DNA of 64,000 bases from Isoetes taiwanensis (GCA_021234155.1 JAJEKV010000020.1:16855018-16919017); one strand, 5' to 3'; counted from the first letter of the stretch, positions 12,061 to 23,100 are shown. Notes: a model not told the origin generated them from the letters alone. Translations and numbers: made by a program.

Positions 12061-12903
12061 CCAACATGCCAAGGTGGCTCAAACATGCCACCTAGGCTCC
12101 AACATGCCAAGGTGGCCCCAACATGCCACCTAGGCTTTAACATGCCAAGGCGGCTCAAACATGCCACCTAAGCTCCAACATGCCAAGGTGGCCCCGACAT
12201 GCCACCTAGGCTCCAACATGCCACCTAGGCTCAAACATGCCAAGGTGGCCAAACATTCCACCTAGGCTCCAACACGCCACCTAGGCTCCAACATGCCAAG
12301 GTGGCTCAAACATGCCACCTAGGCTCCAACATGCCAAGGTGGCCCCAACATGCCACCTAGGCTCCAACATGCCAAGGTGGCTCAAACATGCCACCTAAGC
12401 TCCAACATGCCAAGGTGGCCCCAACATGCCACCTAGGCTCCAACATGCCAAGGTGGCTCAAACATTCCACCTAGGCTCCAACATGCCACCTAGGCTCCAA
12501 CATGCCAAGGTGGCTCAAACATTCCACCTAGGCTCCAACATGCCAAGGTGGCCCCAACATGCCACCTAGGCTCCAACATGCCAAGGTGGTTCGAACATGC
12601 CACCTAGGCTCCAACATGCCAAGGTGGCTCAAACATGCCACCTAGGCTCCAACATGCCAAGGTGCCTCCAACATGCCACCTGGGCTCCAACATGACAAGG
12701 TGGCTCAAACATGCCACCTAGGCTCCAACATTCTCAAACATGCCAAGGTGGCTCAAACATGCCACCTAGGCTCCAACATGCCACCTAGGCTCAAACATGC
12801 CAAGGTGGCTCAAACATGCCACGTGGGTTCCAACATGCCACCTAGGCTCCAACATGCCAAGGTGGCTCAGGCATGCCACCTAGGCTCAACCATGCCACCT
12901 AGG
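12061..12903 (+). repeat. 19-bp two-monomer satellite array, direct
   Basis: About 44 copies of a 19-bp unit follow one another with no large gap. Two monomer types alternate irregularly: AACATGCCACCTAGGCTCC and AACATGCCAAGGTGGCTCA (or ending CCC). The two share AACATGCCA and differ in the middle. The reading frames across the array (12673-12927 and others) are simply translations of the repeat and are not genes. Confidence 0.92.
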
Positions 12904-12966
12904 CACTCCAAGTGGAACTTTTGGTAGAGGAGTTTGGCAAGGGATACAATAGAGGGATCTTGAAGA

Positions 12967-13190
12967 ACTAGGTGGCATGTTGGAGCCCACGTGGCATGTT
13001 TGAGCCACCTTGGCATGTTGGAGGCCGCGTGGCATGTTTGAGCCACTTTGGCATGTTTGAGCCACCTTGGCATTTTGGAGCCCACGTGGCATGTTTGATC
13101 CACCTTGGCATGTTGGAGCCTAGGTGGCATGTTGGAGCCTGCATGGCATGTTTGAACCACCTTGGCATGTTTGAGCTACCTTGGCATGTT
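12967..13190 (-). repeat. 19-bp satellite array, inverted
   Basis: The same 19-bp monomers occur here on the minus strand (CATGTTGGAGCC, CATGTTTGAGCCACCTTGG). The inverted block starts about 65 bp after the direct array ends, so the two could fold into a long hairpin. The 65-bp spacer itself recurs at 14832-14875 (TTTTGGTAGAG...GAGGGATCTTG). Confidence 0.9.
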
Positions 13191-13579
13191 GAAAAACTCG
13201 AGATAACATCATTTGAGTGTGCAGATCTTGTTTTGTCTCAAGGAAGTGCACTGACCAAATTTTCTTCCAACTTTGAACCCGATTTACTCATACATCCCAG
13301 ATCCAAATTGAGTCACCACAACGTTTCTCTTGTTGTTCCTCCAAAAATCATTTGAAAAAGATAAGCACAACTCGAGATATTCAGATCTAAGTGCAACTAC
13401 CTCATTTTGCTTTAGGGATCCTAATGTAGTTGATATCTTTTTGCAAAATTTAGATAAAGATTGGTTGCCTTAAGCAACACGGAGGTTCTAACACACCATA
13501 TCTATAGCACAAAGATGTGACCTAAGTGCAAAGACCAAAATTCAACCTCCAAAATGTAAACCCTTCAACAACCTAGCAA
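13191..13579. other. CACTA-type interior spacer
   Basis: No gene is visible. The stretch separates the inverted satellite block from the first palindromic module and holds no repeat that I could place. Confidence 0.5.
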
Positions 13580-13905
13580 CTCATAGGGTTTACGTTTGAG
13601 GTGGAAAACGCGGTTCTTTTTCATGGATAACTTCGGTGCACCATCTCTAAACATGAATGCAGAGTCATGCCAACTGAAGAAATGGGGTTCGGATCTATCG
13701 GTCATCCAGAATATCCCAAACAATGTCTTCCTACTGCAAAAGTGGCTCTTGATTTCTAATTGCCATAGCGGGAGAAGAATAGATCCAAACCCCATTTCTT
13801 CAGTTCATATTGCTTCGCGTCTTCGACTGCAACCTCTCGACCATGTCCCAAGTGCAAACCACCAGAGCTCGACCTCCATAACGTAAACCCTTCAATAACC
13901 TAGCA
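13580..13905. repeat. Imperfect palindrome with GTTTACGTTT ends
   Basis: The segment begins AGGGTTTACGTTTGAGG and ends CCTCCATAACGTAAACCC. Its halves are diverged inverted copies: 'GAAGAAATGGGGTTCGGAT' near 13676 pairs with 'GATCCAAACCCCATTTCTTC' near 13781. The same design recurs at 15660-15985. Confidence 0.7.
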
Positions 13906-14445
13906 TCACACAGGGTTTACGTTTCGGAGGCCATATCCTAGTCAGATTCGACCAGGATCTTGCACAATGTCATCGCGTAGAGGGAGGGTGTTGACGCCAG
14001 AAGACAGACCCTTAAAACCTTCTGAAAGCAGCTCGACCTAAAAGTCAATTGGCCTAGGAGGTGGCTGCGGAATACACCATTCCGGAGCCTTTGTACTGCC
14101 CGAACGACAAAACACTTGGGTTTCTACACGGTCAACCGCAGGACGCTTCGCGGTTTGATAAGTTCTCCCGGACCGATCTTGGATTTTTTTGAACCTGCTC
14201 GAAGCAGGTTGCTTGAACAGCGGATTCAACGGTTGGATAGCGAAACCGAGATCCGGGAGGGGGGGCATTGGCATTTTCCCTCCCGGAGGAGCGCTGGCAA
14301 GAAAAGCTGCCTCGACAACCTTTATGATGTCCGTCTCCTGGGGTCTGGCCTCTCCCCTCTGGTGAGGAAGCCGCGCAAAGTCCTGGCCTGGTTCGACTTG
14401 GGGAAGGATGTCAGTGCTTTAAGTTCTTCAAGATCCCTCTATTTA
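13890..14445 (+). repeat. Module copy A (direct, internally deleted)
   Basis: It starts CAGGGTTTACGTTTCGGAGG and ends near GATCCCTCTATTTAACC. Landmarks shared with copies B and C are CATATCCTAGTCAGATTCGA, GAGGGAGGGTGTTGA, ACACTTGGGTTTCTACACGG and CTCCTGGGGTCTGG. Relative to copies B and C it lacks roughly 200 bp between GCTCGACCT and AAAGTCAATTGGCCT. Confidence 0.8.
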
Positions 14446-14645
14446 ACCTTAACTATGTTTGAGCCTAGGTGGCATGTTTGAGCCACCTTGGCATGTTTGA
14501 GCCTAGGTGGCATGTTGGAGCCATGTTGGCTCAAACATGCCAAGGTGGCTCCAACATGCCACACTGGCTCCAACATGCCACCTAGGCTCCAACATGCCAA
14601 GGTGGCTCAAGCATGCCACCTAGGCTCAAGCATGCCATCTAGGCA
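14446..14645. repeat. Mixed-orientation 19-bp satellite block
   Basis: The block begins with minus-orientation monomers (TTTGAGCCTAGGTGGCATG) and changes near 14527 to plus-orientation monomers (AACATGCCAAGGTGGCTCC). It therefore contains its own short inverted repeat. Confidence 0.85.
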
Positions 14646-14867
14646 CTCCAAATGGTGACATGGCATGCCAACTAAGCAAGGCCAAGTTTTGACTAGGCCG
14701 AAAATGAAAAGATGTCCATCTTTGGTCTTTTCATTGGGTGATGTTGGCAAATTTTGGGTGACATGGCTAGATGGTGGTGACATGGACATGATGACTAGGA
14801 CTTTATGCAAGAAATATGATAACCTTTGGAATTTTTGGTAGAGAAGTCTGGCAATGGATAGAATAGA

Positions 14868-15655
14868 GGGATCTTGCGCTGACACCCTTCCCCAAATCGA
14901 ACTAGGCCAGGACTTTGCGTGGCTTCCTCACCAGAGGGAAGAGGCCAGACCCCAGGGGACGAAGCTCAGAAAGGTTGCCGAGGCAGCCTTTCCTGCCAGC
15001 GCTCCTTCGGGCGGGCAAATGCCAATGCCCCCCTTCCCGGAGCTCGATTTCTCTATCCGACCGTTGAATCCACCGTTCAAGTAACCTGCTTTGAGCAGGT
15101 TCAAAAAAATCCAAGATCCGTCCGGGGAAACTTATCAAACCGTGAAGCGTCCTGCGCTCGACCATGTAGAAACCCAAGTGTTTTGTCGTTCGAGCAGTAC
15201 AAAGGCTCCGGAATGGAGATTCGACTTCGCCATATCGTCCAGAATGGTGACATTACCCTAGGGACCAAGTTATACGGTCATTTTTGGCAACGAAAGAAAC
15301 ATGAACCCTCTACATGACAATATTCTGCAGCCATCCCTTACGCCAATTGACTAGGAACGTATTGGAGATGAGCTACTTTGGCACTTCTTGGAGAAAGAGT
15401 AGTCTTCTGCTCACGAAACTTGGTCCCGAGGGTAATCTTGACGTTTTGAGTCCATTGGCAGAGTCAGTTTACAATTTTGGAGTGCGAGAGTTGTCTGTCC
15501 GTGGCCAAGGGCCTTTGGGAGAGGATCTTTGGGGTGAACTGTCTGGAAGGTTTTAAGGGTCCATCTTCTGGCGTCAACACCCTCCCTCTACGTGATGACA
15601 TTGTGCAAGATCCTGGTCGAATCTGATTAGGATATGGCCTCCGAAACGTAAACCC
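14868..15655 (-). repeat. Module copy B (inverted)
   Basis: This is the reverse-orientation copy of the module: GATCTTGCGCTGACACCC on the left pairs with the end of copies A and C, and CCTCCGAAACGTAAACCC on the right pairs with their start. It is the fullest copy together with C. The long frames 14854-15084, 14919-15317 and 15314-15556 are open by chance or are relics; none carries a domain that I recognise. Confidence 0.8.
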
Positions 15656-15989
15656 TGTGTGTTGCTAGGGTATTGAAGTGTTTACGTTTTGGAGGCCGAG
15701 TTTTTGTCGGTTGCACTTGGGACATGGCCAAGAAGCTGCAATTGAAAACACGAAGCAATAGGAATTGACGGAATGGGGTTTGGATTTATCCTCCTCCCAT
15801 AATGACAGATAGAAGCCAAGAGCGCCTTTTGCAGTAGCAAAATTGTTTGGGATCATTCGGGATGGCCAATAGATCCAAACCCCATTCCTTCAATTCCTAT
15901 TGCTTCATGTTTTTAACTGCAGCTTCTTGACCATGTCCCAAGTGCAACCGACTAAATCGCGACCTCCATAACGTAAACCCTTCAATAAC
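15656..15989. repeat. Second imperfect palindrome
   Basis: GTTTACGTTTTGGAGGCCGA at the left and GCGACCTCCATAACGTAAAC at the right are inverted partners. So are GGTTGCACTTGGGACATGG and CCATGTCCCAAGTGCAACC, and GGAATGGGGTTTGGAT and ATCCAAACCCCATTCC. It is homologous to the palindrome at 13580-13905 and separates module copies B and C. Confidence 0.8.
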
Positions 15990-16805
15990 CTAGCAAACCA
16001 CAGGGTTTACGTTTCGGAGGCCATATCCTAGTCAGATTCGACCAGGATCTTGCATAATGTGATCACGTAGAGGGAGGGTGTTGATGCCAGAAGATGGACC
16101 CTTAAAACCTTCCAGAAGCAGTTCGCCCCAAAGGTCCTCTCCTGAAGGCCCTTGGCCACGGATGGGCAACTCTCCCACTCCGGAACTATAAACTGACTCT
16201 GCCAATGGACTCAAGACATCGACATTACCCTCGTGACCAAGTTTTGTGGGCGGAAGACCACCCTTTCTCCAAGAAGCGCCAAGGTAGCTCATGTCCAATA
16301 CGTTCGTAGTCAATTGGCCTAAAAGGTGGCTGCGGAATACTGCCATGTAGAGGTTCGTGTTTCTTTTGTTGCCAAAAATGACCGTATAACTTGGTTCCTA
16401 GGGTAAATTTGTTATTTCGGATGACATGGCGAAGTCAAATCTCCATTCTGGAGCCTTTGTCTTTGCTTTCGAGCGACAAAACACTTGGGTTTCTACACGG
16501 TCGACCGTAGGATGCTTCGCGGTTTGATAAGTTCTTTCAGACAGATCTTGGATTTTTTTGAATTTACTTGAAGCAGGTTACTTGAACGGTGGATTCAACA
16601 GTCGGATAGGGAAACCGAGCTCCAGGAGGAGGGGGGGGGGGGGGGCATTGGCATTTGCCCTCCCGGATCGTTGGCAGGAAAGGCTACCTCCGCAACCTTT
16701 TTGAGGTTCGTCTCCTGGGGTCTGGGCTCTCCCCTCTGGTGAGGAAGCTGTGCAAAGTCCTGGCCTGTTTTGATTTGGGGAAAGGTGTCAGCGTTTAAGT
16801 TGTTC
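15990..16805 (+). repeat. Module copy C (direct)
   Basis: Third copy of the module, in the same orientation as A and opposite to B. It starts at CAGGGTTTACGTTTCGGAGG and ends near GGGAAAGGTGTCAGCG. A run of 14 G lies at about 16632-16645, where copies A and B have shorter runs. Confidence 0.8.
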
Positions 16806-16814
16806 AAACCGCTT

Positions 16815-17362
16815 GGAATGCCTAGGTGGCATGCCTGAGCCACCTTGGCATGTTGGAGCCTAGGTGGCATGTTGGAGCCCACATGGCATGTTTCAACCAC
16901 CTTGGCATGTTTGAGCCTAAGTGGCATATTTGTCACGTTAGAGCCTAAGTGGCATGTTGGAGTCTAGGTGGCATGTTGGAGCCCACGTGGCATATGTTGG
17001 AGCCTAGGTGGCATCTTTGAGCCACCTTGCCATGTTTGTGCCTAGGTGGCATGTTGGAGCCACCTTGGCATGTTGGAGCCTAGGTGGCATGTTTGAGCCA
17101 CCTTGACAAGTTGGATCCCGCATGGCATGTTTGATCCACCTTGGCATGTTTGAGCCACCTTGGCATGTCGGGCCGAGGTGTCATGTTTGAGCCACCTTGG
17201 CATGTCTGAGTCTCCTTGGCATGTTGGAGTCTATGTGGCATGTTTGAGCCACCTTGGCATGTTGAAGCCTAGTTTCCATGTTTGAGCCACCTTGGCATGT
17301 TGAAGCCTTGTTGCCATGTTGGAGCCACCTTGGCATGTTGGAGCCTAGGTAGCATGTTTGAA
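16815..17362 (-). repeat. 19-bp satellite array, inverted (second large block)
   Basis: Roughly 28 minus-orientation monomers (CCTAGGTGGCATGTTGGAG, CACCTTGGCATGTTTGAG) with more substitutions than the block at 12061-12903. Together with that array it gives the element a large-scale inverted layout. Confidence 0.88.
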
Positions 17363-17439
17363 ATCAAATGCTAGTGAAGTGTGTCAAGCATATATAACTC
17401 TTGTATGCTGCCATTTTGTGGCAATAATGGCATGTGGAC

Positions 17440-17775
17440 AACTTGGTCATACATGGATTTTTAGAAAACCGTAAAAAACCACATCTCAAAAAATCACTAC
17501 CTTAAAAAACAACACCTTTAAAAAAAACATCCCTTCAAAAAACCATACTGCTTGAGAAAACAACACATCCTTAAAAAAGAGACTACACCTCCTTAAGAAA
17601 CCACCCATTCTTAAAAAAAAAAACTACATATTCTTAAGAAAAACTACAGTATATCCTTGGAAAACCACACCCCCATATAACTACATGTAGGTTTTTTTCA
17701 AATCTTCAAAAAAACAACTCGTATTTTGTTTTTACTGTTGTTTTCAGCCGTGGACCAAATGTTGGGGTTAGTGTG
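17440..17775 (-). repeat. Right subterminal repeats and terminal inverted repeat
   Basis: AAAAACCACA, AAAAAACAACACC and AAAAAACTACA motifs recur about every 25-30 bp from 17460 to 17725. They are the reverse complement of the GTGGTTTT and GTTGTTTT motifs at the left end. The terminus 17753-17775 ends TTGGGGTTAGTGTG and is followed by the CAA target duplicate. Confidence 0.8.
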
Positions 17776-18435
17776 CAAGCAAGAGTCATCTCAGATGCCC
17801 CCCTTCACGATCAATTATGGCTATCAATGCCTAACACCAGATACATGGCACAATCTTGTGTCAAGGGGAGAAGTGTCTCAACAGTTGTTGGCAGATACAC
17901 AGCAACTAGTGGAAGAGGTCCGAGCATATTTGCTCGCTGCAAGAAGCCATCAGAAAAACTTGGAAGACAAGCATAAGACGGTAAGAGAGTTCAAGGTGGG
18001 TGATAGTGTGTGGCTCAAGATCAAGGTCAAGCAAGTCAAGCTCCGAATTGGGAATTGCAAGAAACTTGCTCCTAGATGGGCGGGGCCATTTAAAATTGTT
18101 GGGCGAGTAGGGAACCAATCTTATAAGCTTGACTTACCTGCTCATCTGAAGGTTCATAAGGTCTTCTACATGAGCCTACTTAAGAGGCATACCCCAAACC
18201 CAGAGGAGGTTTTGGAGACTCCAACCTTGTTGGAAATAACTGAGGAATTCCTGAGCTGATTCTTGACAAAGCGTTCAAGAAAACAAGGTGGTCTCAATTC
18301 CTTTAATACTTAGTCAAGTGGAAACACTTGCTAGTGGAAGACACGACATGAGATTTCGAGAAGCAATATCCACAATTTATAGATAAGTTCAACGGCCAAG
18401 TCATCTTCGACCCCAACCTGTTCAGGTGGTTTTAG
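17776..18435 (+). pseudogene. Chromovirus integrase C-terminus and chromodomain
   Basis: This continues the frame interrupted at 8970. SSQMPPFTINYGYQ follows directly on the residues left of the insertion. A DNA-binding region follows (EFKVGDSVWLK, LAPRWAGPFKIVGRVGNQSY, HKVFYMSLLKR). After a frame change near 18247 comes a chromodomain-like segment: ELILDKAFKK, then YLVKWKHLLVEDTT and DFEKQYPQF. Two stops lie inside it (TAA near 18304, TGA replacing the Trp codon after EDTT near 18350). The chromodomain places the element among chromoviruses. Confidence 0.88.
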
Positions 18436-18676
18436 CTTAACTTGTATGCCTTAGAGTTAAATGTAGAGAGCATATGCATTCTAGGTTGGTTAGGATGCAT
18501 ATGTGAAAGTAATTAAGTGGAAGTTGATCATTATATTTTAAGTGGATTACATTATAAGTAATTAAGTGGAAGTTGATCATTTCAATGAAGTCAAATTGCT
18601 ATATTCTTGTTGTTGTATCTTGCAAAACAGATGTAGGTTCGTCACCTTACCGCAATGCTGAGGACATCATTATGCT
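18436..18676 (+). mobile_element. Chromovirus 3' untranslated region
   Basis: Non-coding spacer between the stop codon after the chromodomain and the polypurine tract. It contains a tandem doublet of TAATTAAGTGGAAGTTGATC (near 18512 and 18557). Confidence 0.6.
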
Positions 18677-18690
18677 AAAGGGGGGAGAAT
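18677..18690 (+). other. Polypurine tract
   Basis: AAAGGGGGGAGAAT precedes TGACGTTCCCC, which begins the putative 3' LTR. Position and composition fit the plus-strand primer of a Ty3/gypsy element. Confidence 0.7.
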
Positions 18691-18716
18691 ATGACGTTCC
18701 CCTAAAAAAAGAAAAA

Positions 18717-18757
<41 letters not shown>

Positions 18758-20305
18758 CAACAAAAATGTTGGCCAGCTGATGTTCCCCTAAAATATACGA
18801 TATAAATACGTATATTTTAAGGCCACATCACCATACAAGCATACTATTTAGTAGCCTTGTATATGTCAAAGTGTGCTTAGGGGAGCATGGCCAAGTATCT
18901 AACTTTGCCAATCTTAGGATGGAAACATTTCCACATGGCCCCATCCTATTGGGCAACCCGTCACACAGATGCACCCTAGTGGAGCCACGTGGCACGACAT
19001 GGCAACCCTAACCTATTTATAACCTAACCCTAACCCTAAGCCACTTTTGGCTCCTACCAACTTGGGACTCTATTTCGCCCGGAACTCCGTTTCGAGAACT
19101 GTTTGTTGCAGCATAGCACGGATCAACGGCCCTAAGACCGTGATTACGTCAAAAGGATCAGAGCTACCTTGAATTGCTTGCAAGCCATGGAGACCCCAGG
19201 AGCAGGTGGAAGTTCCTCCGGAGCAGGTATTTGGAGTAGTTTCCTAGGTAGATCTTCTGGAAGCTAAGACTCCAGATGAGCTAGTATCTTGTATTTCTAG
19301 TAGAGCACTCCTAGGACCCTCAGTTTGGATTTTGAACCCTAATCAATGAACCCTAATTGTAAATTAGATGCATGTGATTAAAATTAGATGTTATTCTCAT
19401 TATTTATTATGCTATGTGGATATATGATGTTAATTGATCATGTTTGCGCCTCTTGTGTTGGGAAGGGGGGTAGATACCTAGTAGCCTTGTTTAGATGATG
19501 CTCCTAGCTTAGACCCTTTAGTTCCTATCATATTGCGGCCTGTGCATAGAGCCCACCAGGCTATAGAGGCTATGGAGTGACTGAGCACCACACAAGGGGG
19601 TTAGTGGTAAGTAGAGGGAATCCCTGCTGAGTGCGACTACTGGGGACTTGGAGCGAGCTAGGCTTGTAGCCAGTCACTTCATGTGGGCCGGCTATGGGTC
19701 AGACATTTCTTGGGTCGATGGTATCGCCCTGACCCTTAGGAGTTGCAGGTGTTGGCTTGGCTCTTGTTTTGGGGAGTTCAGTCGGGTAAGGATGTGTGTC
19801 ACCACGATCCTCTAGCCGCCTATCGATCCATTGTCTTCTGGGAGGCGAGATGCAATCCTTCCTACCTCATCGAACCGGGGAGATACAACCTGGAGTAACC
19901 TCGTTGGGTGATGCCAAGAGGTTACATCTCCGGAAGGTTACAGTCATGACAGAGCCTAACTTAGCCCATCTGCAAAGTATGCACATGAGGGGCGGATGGA
20001 GTGGTCAACCCTAACCATTGTCTATAGCCAGCTCCACCATTGTTATATCTCGGTCTGCTCTACCTTGAGGCCCATCCGCCAGTCTACTCTCCCTTGTGAG
20101 TCTGAGCCTGGGTAGGAGGTTATATGTTTTATGCTATGTTATTATCTTTGATATATCTCTGGATGGATGGATGTGCTACCCTTCGTAGTAGTTGTTTATG
20201 TTATACTGTTGCTAGTGCTGATGTTATAGTATGCTTCCGCTATTATAGGAGCCCATAGGGGACGGGCGCGAAAGACACCTCCGTGTTTCCCTACGCGTTG
20301 CAGAT
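18691..20305 (+). repeat. Putative 3' LTR of the chromovirus
   Basis: The start is set by the polypurine tract and TGACGTTCCCCTAAA. A second TGATGTTCCCCTAAAATA lies at 18779, after a (CA)18 microsatellite (18721-18756), so the first 90 bp look like a local duplication with microsatellite growth. A TATA-like CTATTTATAACC lies near 19012. The right end is uncertain, because the 5' LTR is missing; I place it near CGCGTTGCA at about 20303. Confidence 0.5.
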
Positions 20306-20326
20306 GGAGGGCCCATGTAATAGACG

Positions 20327-20581
20327 ATGCTGGATGGGAGATTTCCCGTTGGGTATATGACGGGGCATCGTATACTTGCCGGGAGCATCACACACCACAA
20401 GTATTTGGAGCAGAAAGGAAGGGTGCTAAAGAGACATTATGTGTTTTCAGATGCTGCAGCATCGCAACTCAAGGCTTCTAAACTGTTTTACTTTGTGGCT
20501 AGGTACACAAACAACTCTGAAGTCTACATTTTAGTTCTAAACACGGGAGAGGTGAACATGATGGCAAGTCTGCTGAGTTGA
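20327..20581 (+). CDS. Unrecognised open frame, 84 aa
   Basis: The frame encodes 84 residues with SITHHKYLEQKGRVLKRHYV and LFYFVARYTNNSEVYILVLN, which look protein-like rather than random. I do not recognise the family. It lies just after the presumed 3' LTR of the chromovirus and may be an exon or fragment of a gene disrupted by that element. Nothing upstream could be joined to it. Confidence 0.25.
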   Translation: MLDGRFPVGYMTGHRILAGSITHHKYLEQKGRVLKRHYVFSDAAASQLKASKLFYFVARYTNNSEVYILVLNTGEVNMMASLLS

Positions 20582-20955
20582 AGAGATGGTTAACACAACT
20601 GCAATTAAAGTACAACACTATGAAATTTAGATAATTCTCATGAAGTGGTAGAAGTTGTTGAAGAGATGTTTACTTGTGGAACATCCGAGTGGATGAACAC
20701 ATCTGAAACTAGCAAGGGTATAAAAAGGTTCTTTGGAAAGTCAAAGTGGAGGATATAAATTGAAAGCATGGGGAGGCAGAAAGGATTCTGGACTCTAGGC
20801 AGATCTATTGTATGTATGCATTCAATCCTGACTCTCCATTGCAGTTGCATACGAGGGAACTTTCATGTTTCTGTAGCTACTGATTGGATGGCATGTGGAA
20901 CAGTTGTGTGAACAAGGACTATATTGATGATTGGAAACTTTAACACTAGAGCTGT
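20582..20955. other. No gene recognised
   Basis: Possibly degenerate coding sequence (for example around 20690-20860), with stops in every frame. No family is recognisable. Confidence 0.4.
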
Positions 20956-23100
20956 CAGGCAATGGACCAAAAATGGTGCATTTGCACTGTTCATTTTAAA
21001 ATTTATATAAAATCAATGGCTCAAAATTCCAAATTCTTTCCTAGAAATTCATATATGGCAGCCATATTCTATATAAAAAATACTTAAAAATCTATCTACC
21101 TCCCTTCTTGGAAGTTATGCTTATGTGAATCCAAGGGGTCATGCCAAGACTGCCTTATGTTTACATACGGTAAAACTGTCTTAATAAAATGATTTTTTTC
21201 GAATTTTTTTAGTATTTTTTTATTTTTTTATGCAAGTTAGAGAATACAATACAAAAACCTGCACCTCATTCCGAGGTATGAGAAGGAAGATAGAGTTCTT
21301 CGAACATGACAGGGTCAAAACTGTTTTCTGTCTTCTATGGACCAATAATGGTTCCCAGAAGGCTGTTCTCGAATTAAATCTCTAACTTTTTTCAATAAAT
21401 GAATTTTGGCTTGGAATTTGGAATATAAGTAGCAAAACAAGTTGTTTCATCCTAGAAAAATGTTTATTGGTCTTGATTTCTATGTTTTGGTTTTTTCATA
21501 CAATTTTTAATACGATCGACTAATAATTTATGTCTATATTGAAGAAGAAAAAAGAAGAATGATTTAAGTTTCTCCTTCAAAAAATTATAATATGAAAGCT
21601 TATAAGAATATGAGACAAGTGCAAAAAAAAGCACACAAAATGCGCATAGCACTTGTTCTAAAAAAATCAAGAAAGATTTATGTCCTGAACCCATTATTGG
21701 TCCACAGTTTGTTTAAAATTCAAGAACTTCCTCATGTTAATCGATTGCAGTGTGAATTTTTGGAAATGAGTAGTTCATGAGTTACTCTATTCATTAAAAA
21801 TATGTAATACACATATTTTGTTGTTTGGATTAAACATTTTAGCATCAACTTCAAATTATTTGCTAAATTGCGTCTTTCATGAATTTTGAAGCTTATGGTT
21901 GGAGTTATGACCTTCAAAAGTTATATTCTTAAAATATAACAAGTTGCAATACCAATGCAATAAGAAAGAAGGAATACTATTAAATGCTATTATTGTAAAA
22001 AAATAAAGATAATCTGCTATGTCCGCGACCATTATTGGTCCAAATGGCTTAGGCCCATTATAAAACCAAGAGTGTCACCATCTTAATCCATATTGACCTC
22101 AATTTCAGAACATAAGACACATGCATAATACTCTGATTGATAATTAGTTGATTGTGGAATTGCCTCATTAGGTGTAATCTTGAGGCATAAGCAAATTGAA
22201 TCTATGAGTATTTCTACTCATCCCTTATGCTATAGAAGATAAGAATTCATCATTATCATTGTATAGATGACAAATGAATAATAAATATGGTTATTTATAA
22301 TATTTAGAGAGATGATATTAGATAGCAATTTGTTTAATTATGGACCATAAATAGTCAACGGCCATTTGTATTCAACTCTTGCATATAGCGAATTATTTTA
22401 ACATGAAACTAGAGATCTATAGTTCCAAGAAAAGCTTGCATCTATAAAAAAAAATATAGCTCATATCATGAAAGATGATCTACATGCATTATTATCATAC
22501 TTAACCTACAATACTTCTGGCAGCAAACACAGTAGTAAGTTTATGATAGCAAGAGAGAAGTAAATTTCTTTGTGTTTTTTGCAACATATGACATCAAGAA
22601 CCTCTATGCACATGTGTTATCATATGTGAGTTGAAAAGAGTGTTATCTTGATTAAATAATTCAAATTTTGACAAGTCTAAATATTGACCATTAATGGTCC
22701 ATGGATATTTATATTTAAATCTTGCAACTACTATGTCATTTTGACATGAAATTTGAGATCAGGCTTGCATTCATTAAAAATATAGCATTTCCTAAAAGAT
22801 GAACTTATATGTACAATTAGCATACTTAAACTCCAATACCGTGTAGCCACAAACACAACCAAATGTAGAGAATGGATGATTAGCTAGAAGATATAGGTTG
22901 ATAAAATTATAATCTACGTAGATATAAGTGTAGTGCATAGCATGCATCTTTAGTTACCCTTCTAAAGCTGATATACGAGTTTTATTAAATCATTTTAGAT
23001 TTATTTTTGTCCTGAATTCTATATAAGAGATTCTTTAGTCAATATTTAAATCATTATAACTTATGAATGCTTCAAAAAAATATCGGACTATAGCTCTTAG
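20956..23100. repeat. Diverged ~340-bp tandem repeat
   Basis: A palindromic motif of the form GGACCATTATTGGTCC recurs at about 20962, 21338, 21689, 22028, 22343 and 22684, so every 315-375 bp. The last two units also align outside the motif: GACATGAAA/ACATGAAACTAGAGATC, CTTGCAT, AAAAATATAGC, CATACTTAA and CAATAC occur in the same order. The rest is very AT-rich with no gene. This looks like an old satellite or a repeated element now decaying. Confidence 0.6.

Larger units (their letters stand above)
8971..17775 (+). mobile_element. 8.8-kb CACTA-type DNA transposon, non-autonomous
   Basis: The element splits the chromovirus integrase reading frame exactly. Its left end is CACACTAACCCCAAAATTTG and the inverted right end is CACACTAACCCCAACATTTG, matching at 21 of the first 23 bp. 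Both ends are flanked by CAA (8968-8970 and 17776-17778), a 3-bp target duplication typical of the CACTA superfamily. Repeats in opposite orientation occupy both subterminal regions, as known for CACTA elements, where transposase-accessory protein binds. I find no transposase gene inside. The interior holds 19-bp satellite arrays and three copies of an ~800-bp module. The orientation is arbitrary. Confidence 0.85.

Noticed and set aside
12673-13168. Several overlapping frames with repeated MPPRLQHAKVAQTCHLGS-like units
   Set aside because: They are translations of the 19-bp satellite. The unit length is not a multiple of three, so all frames stay open by chance.
19022-19042. Telomere-like CTAACCCTAACCCTAAG
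   Set aside because: Only about three units, inside the putative LTR of the chromovirus near a TATA-like sequence; this does not indicate a telomere or a fusion point.
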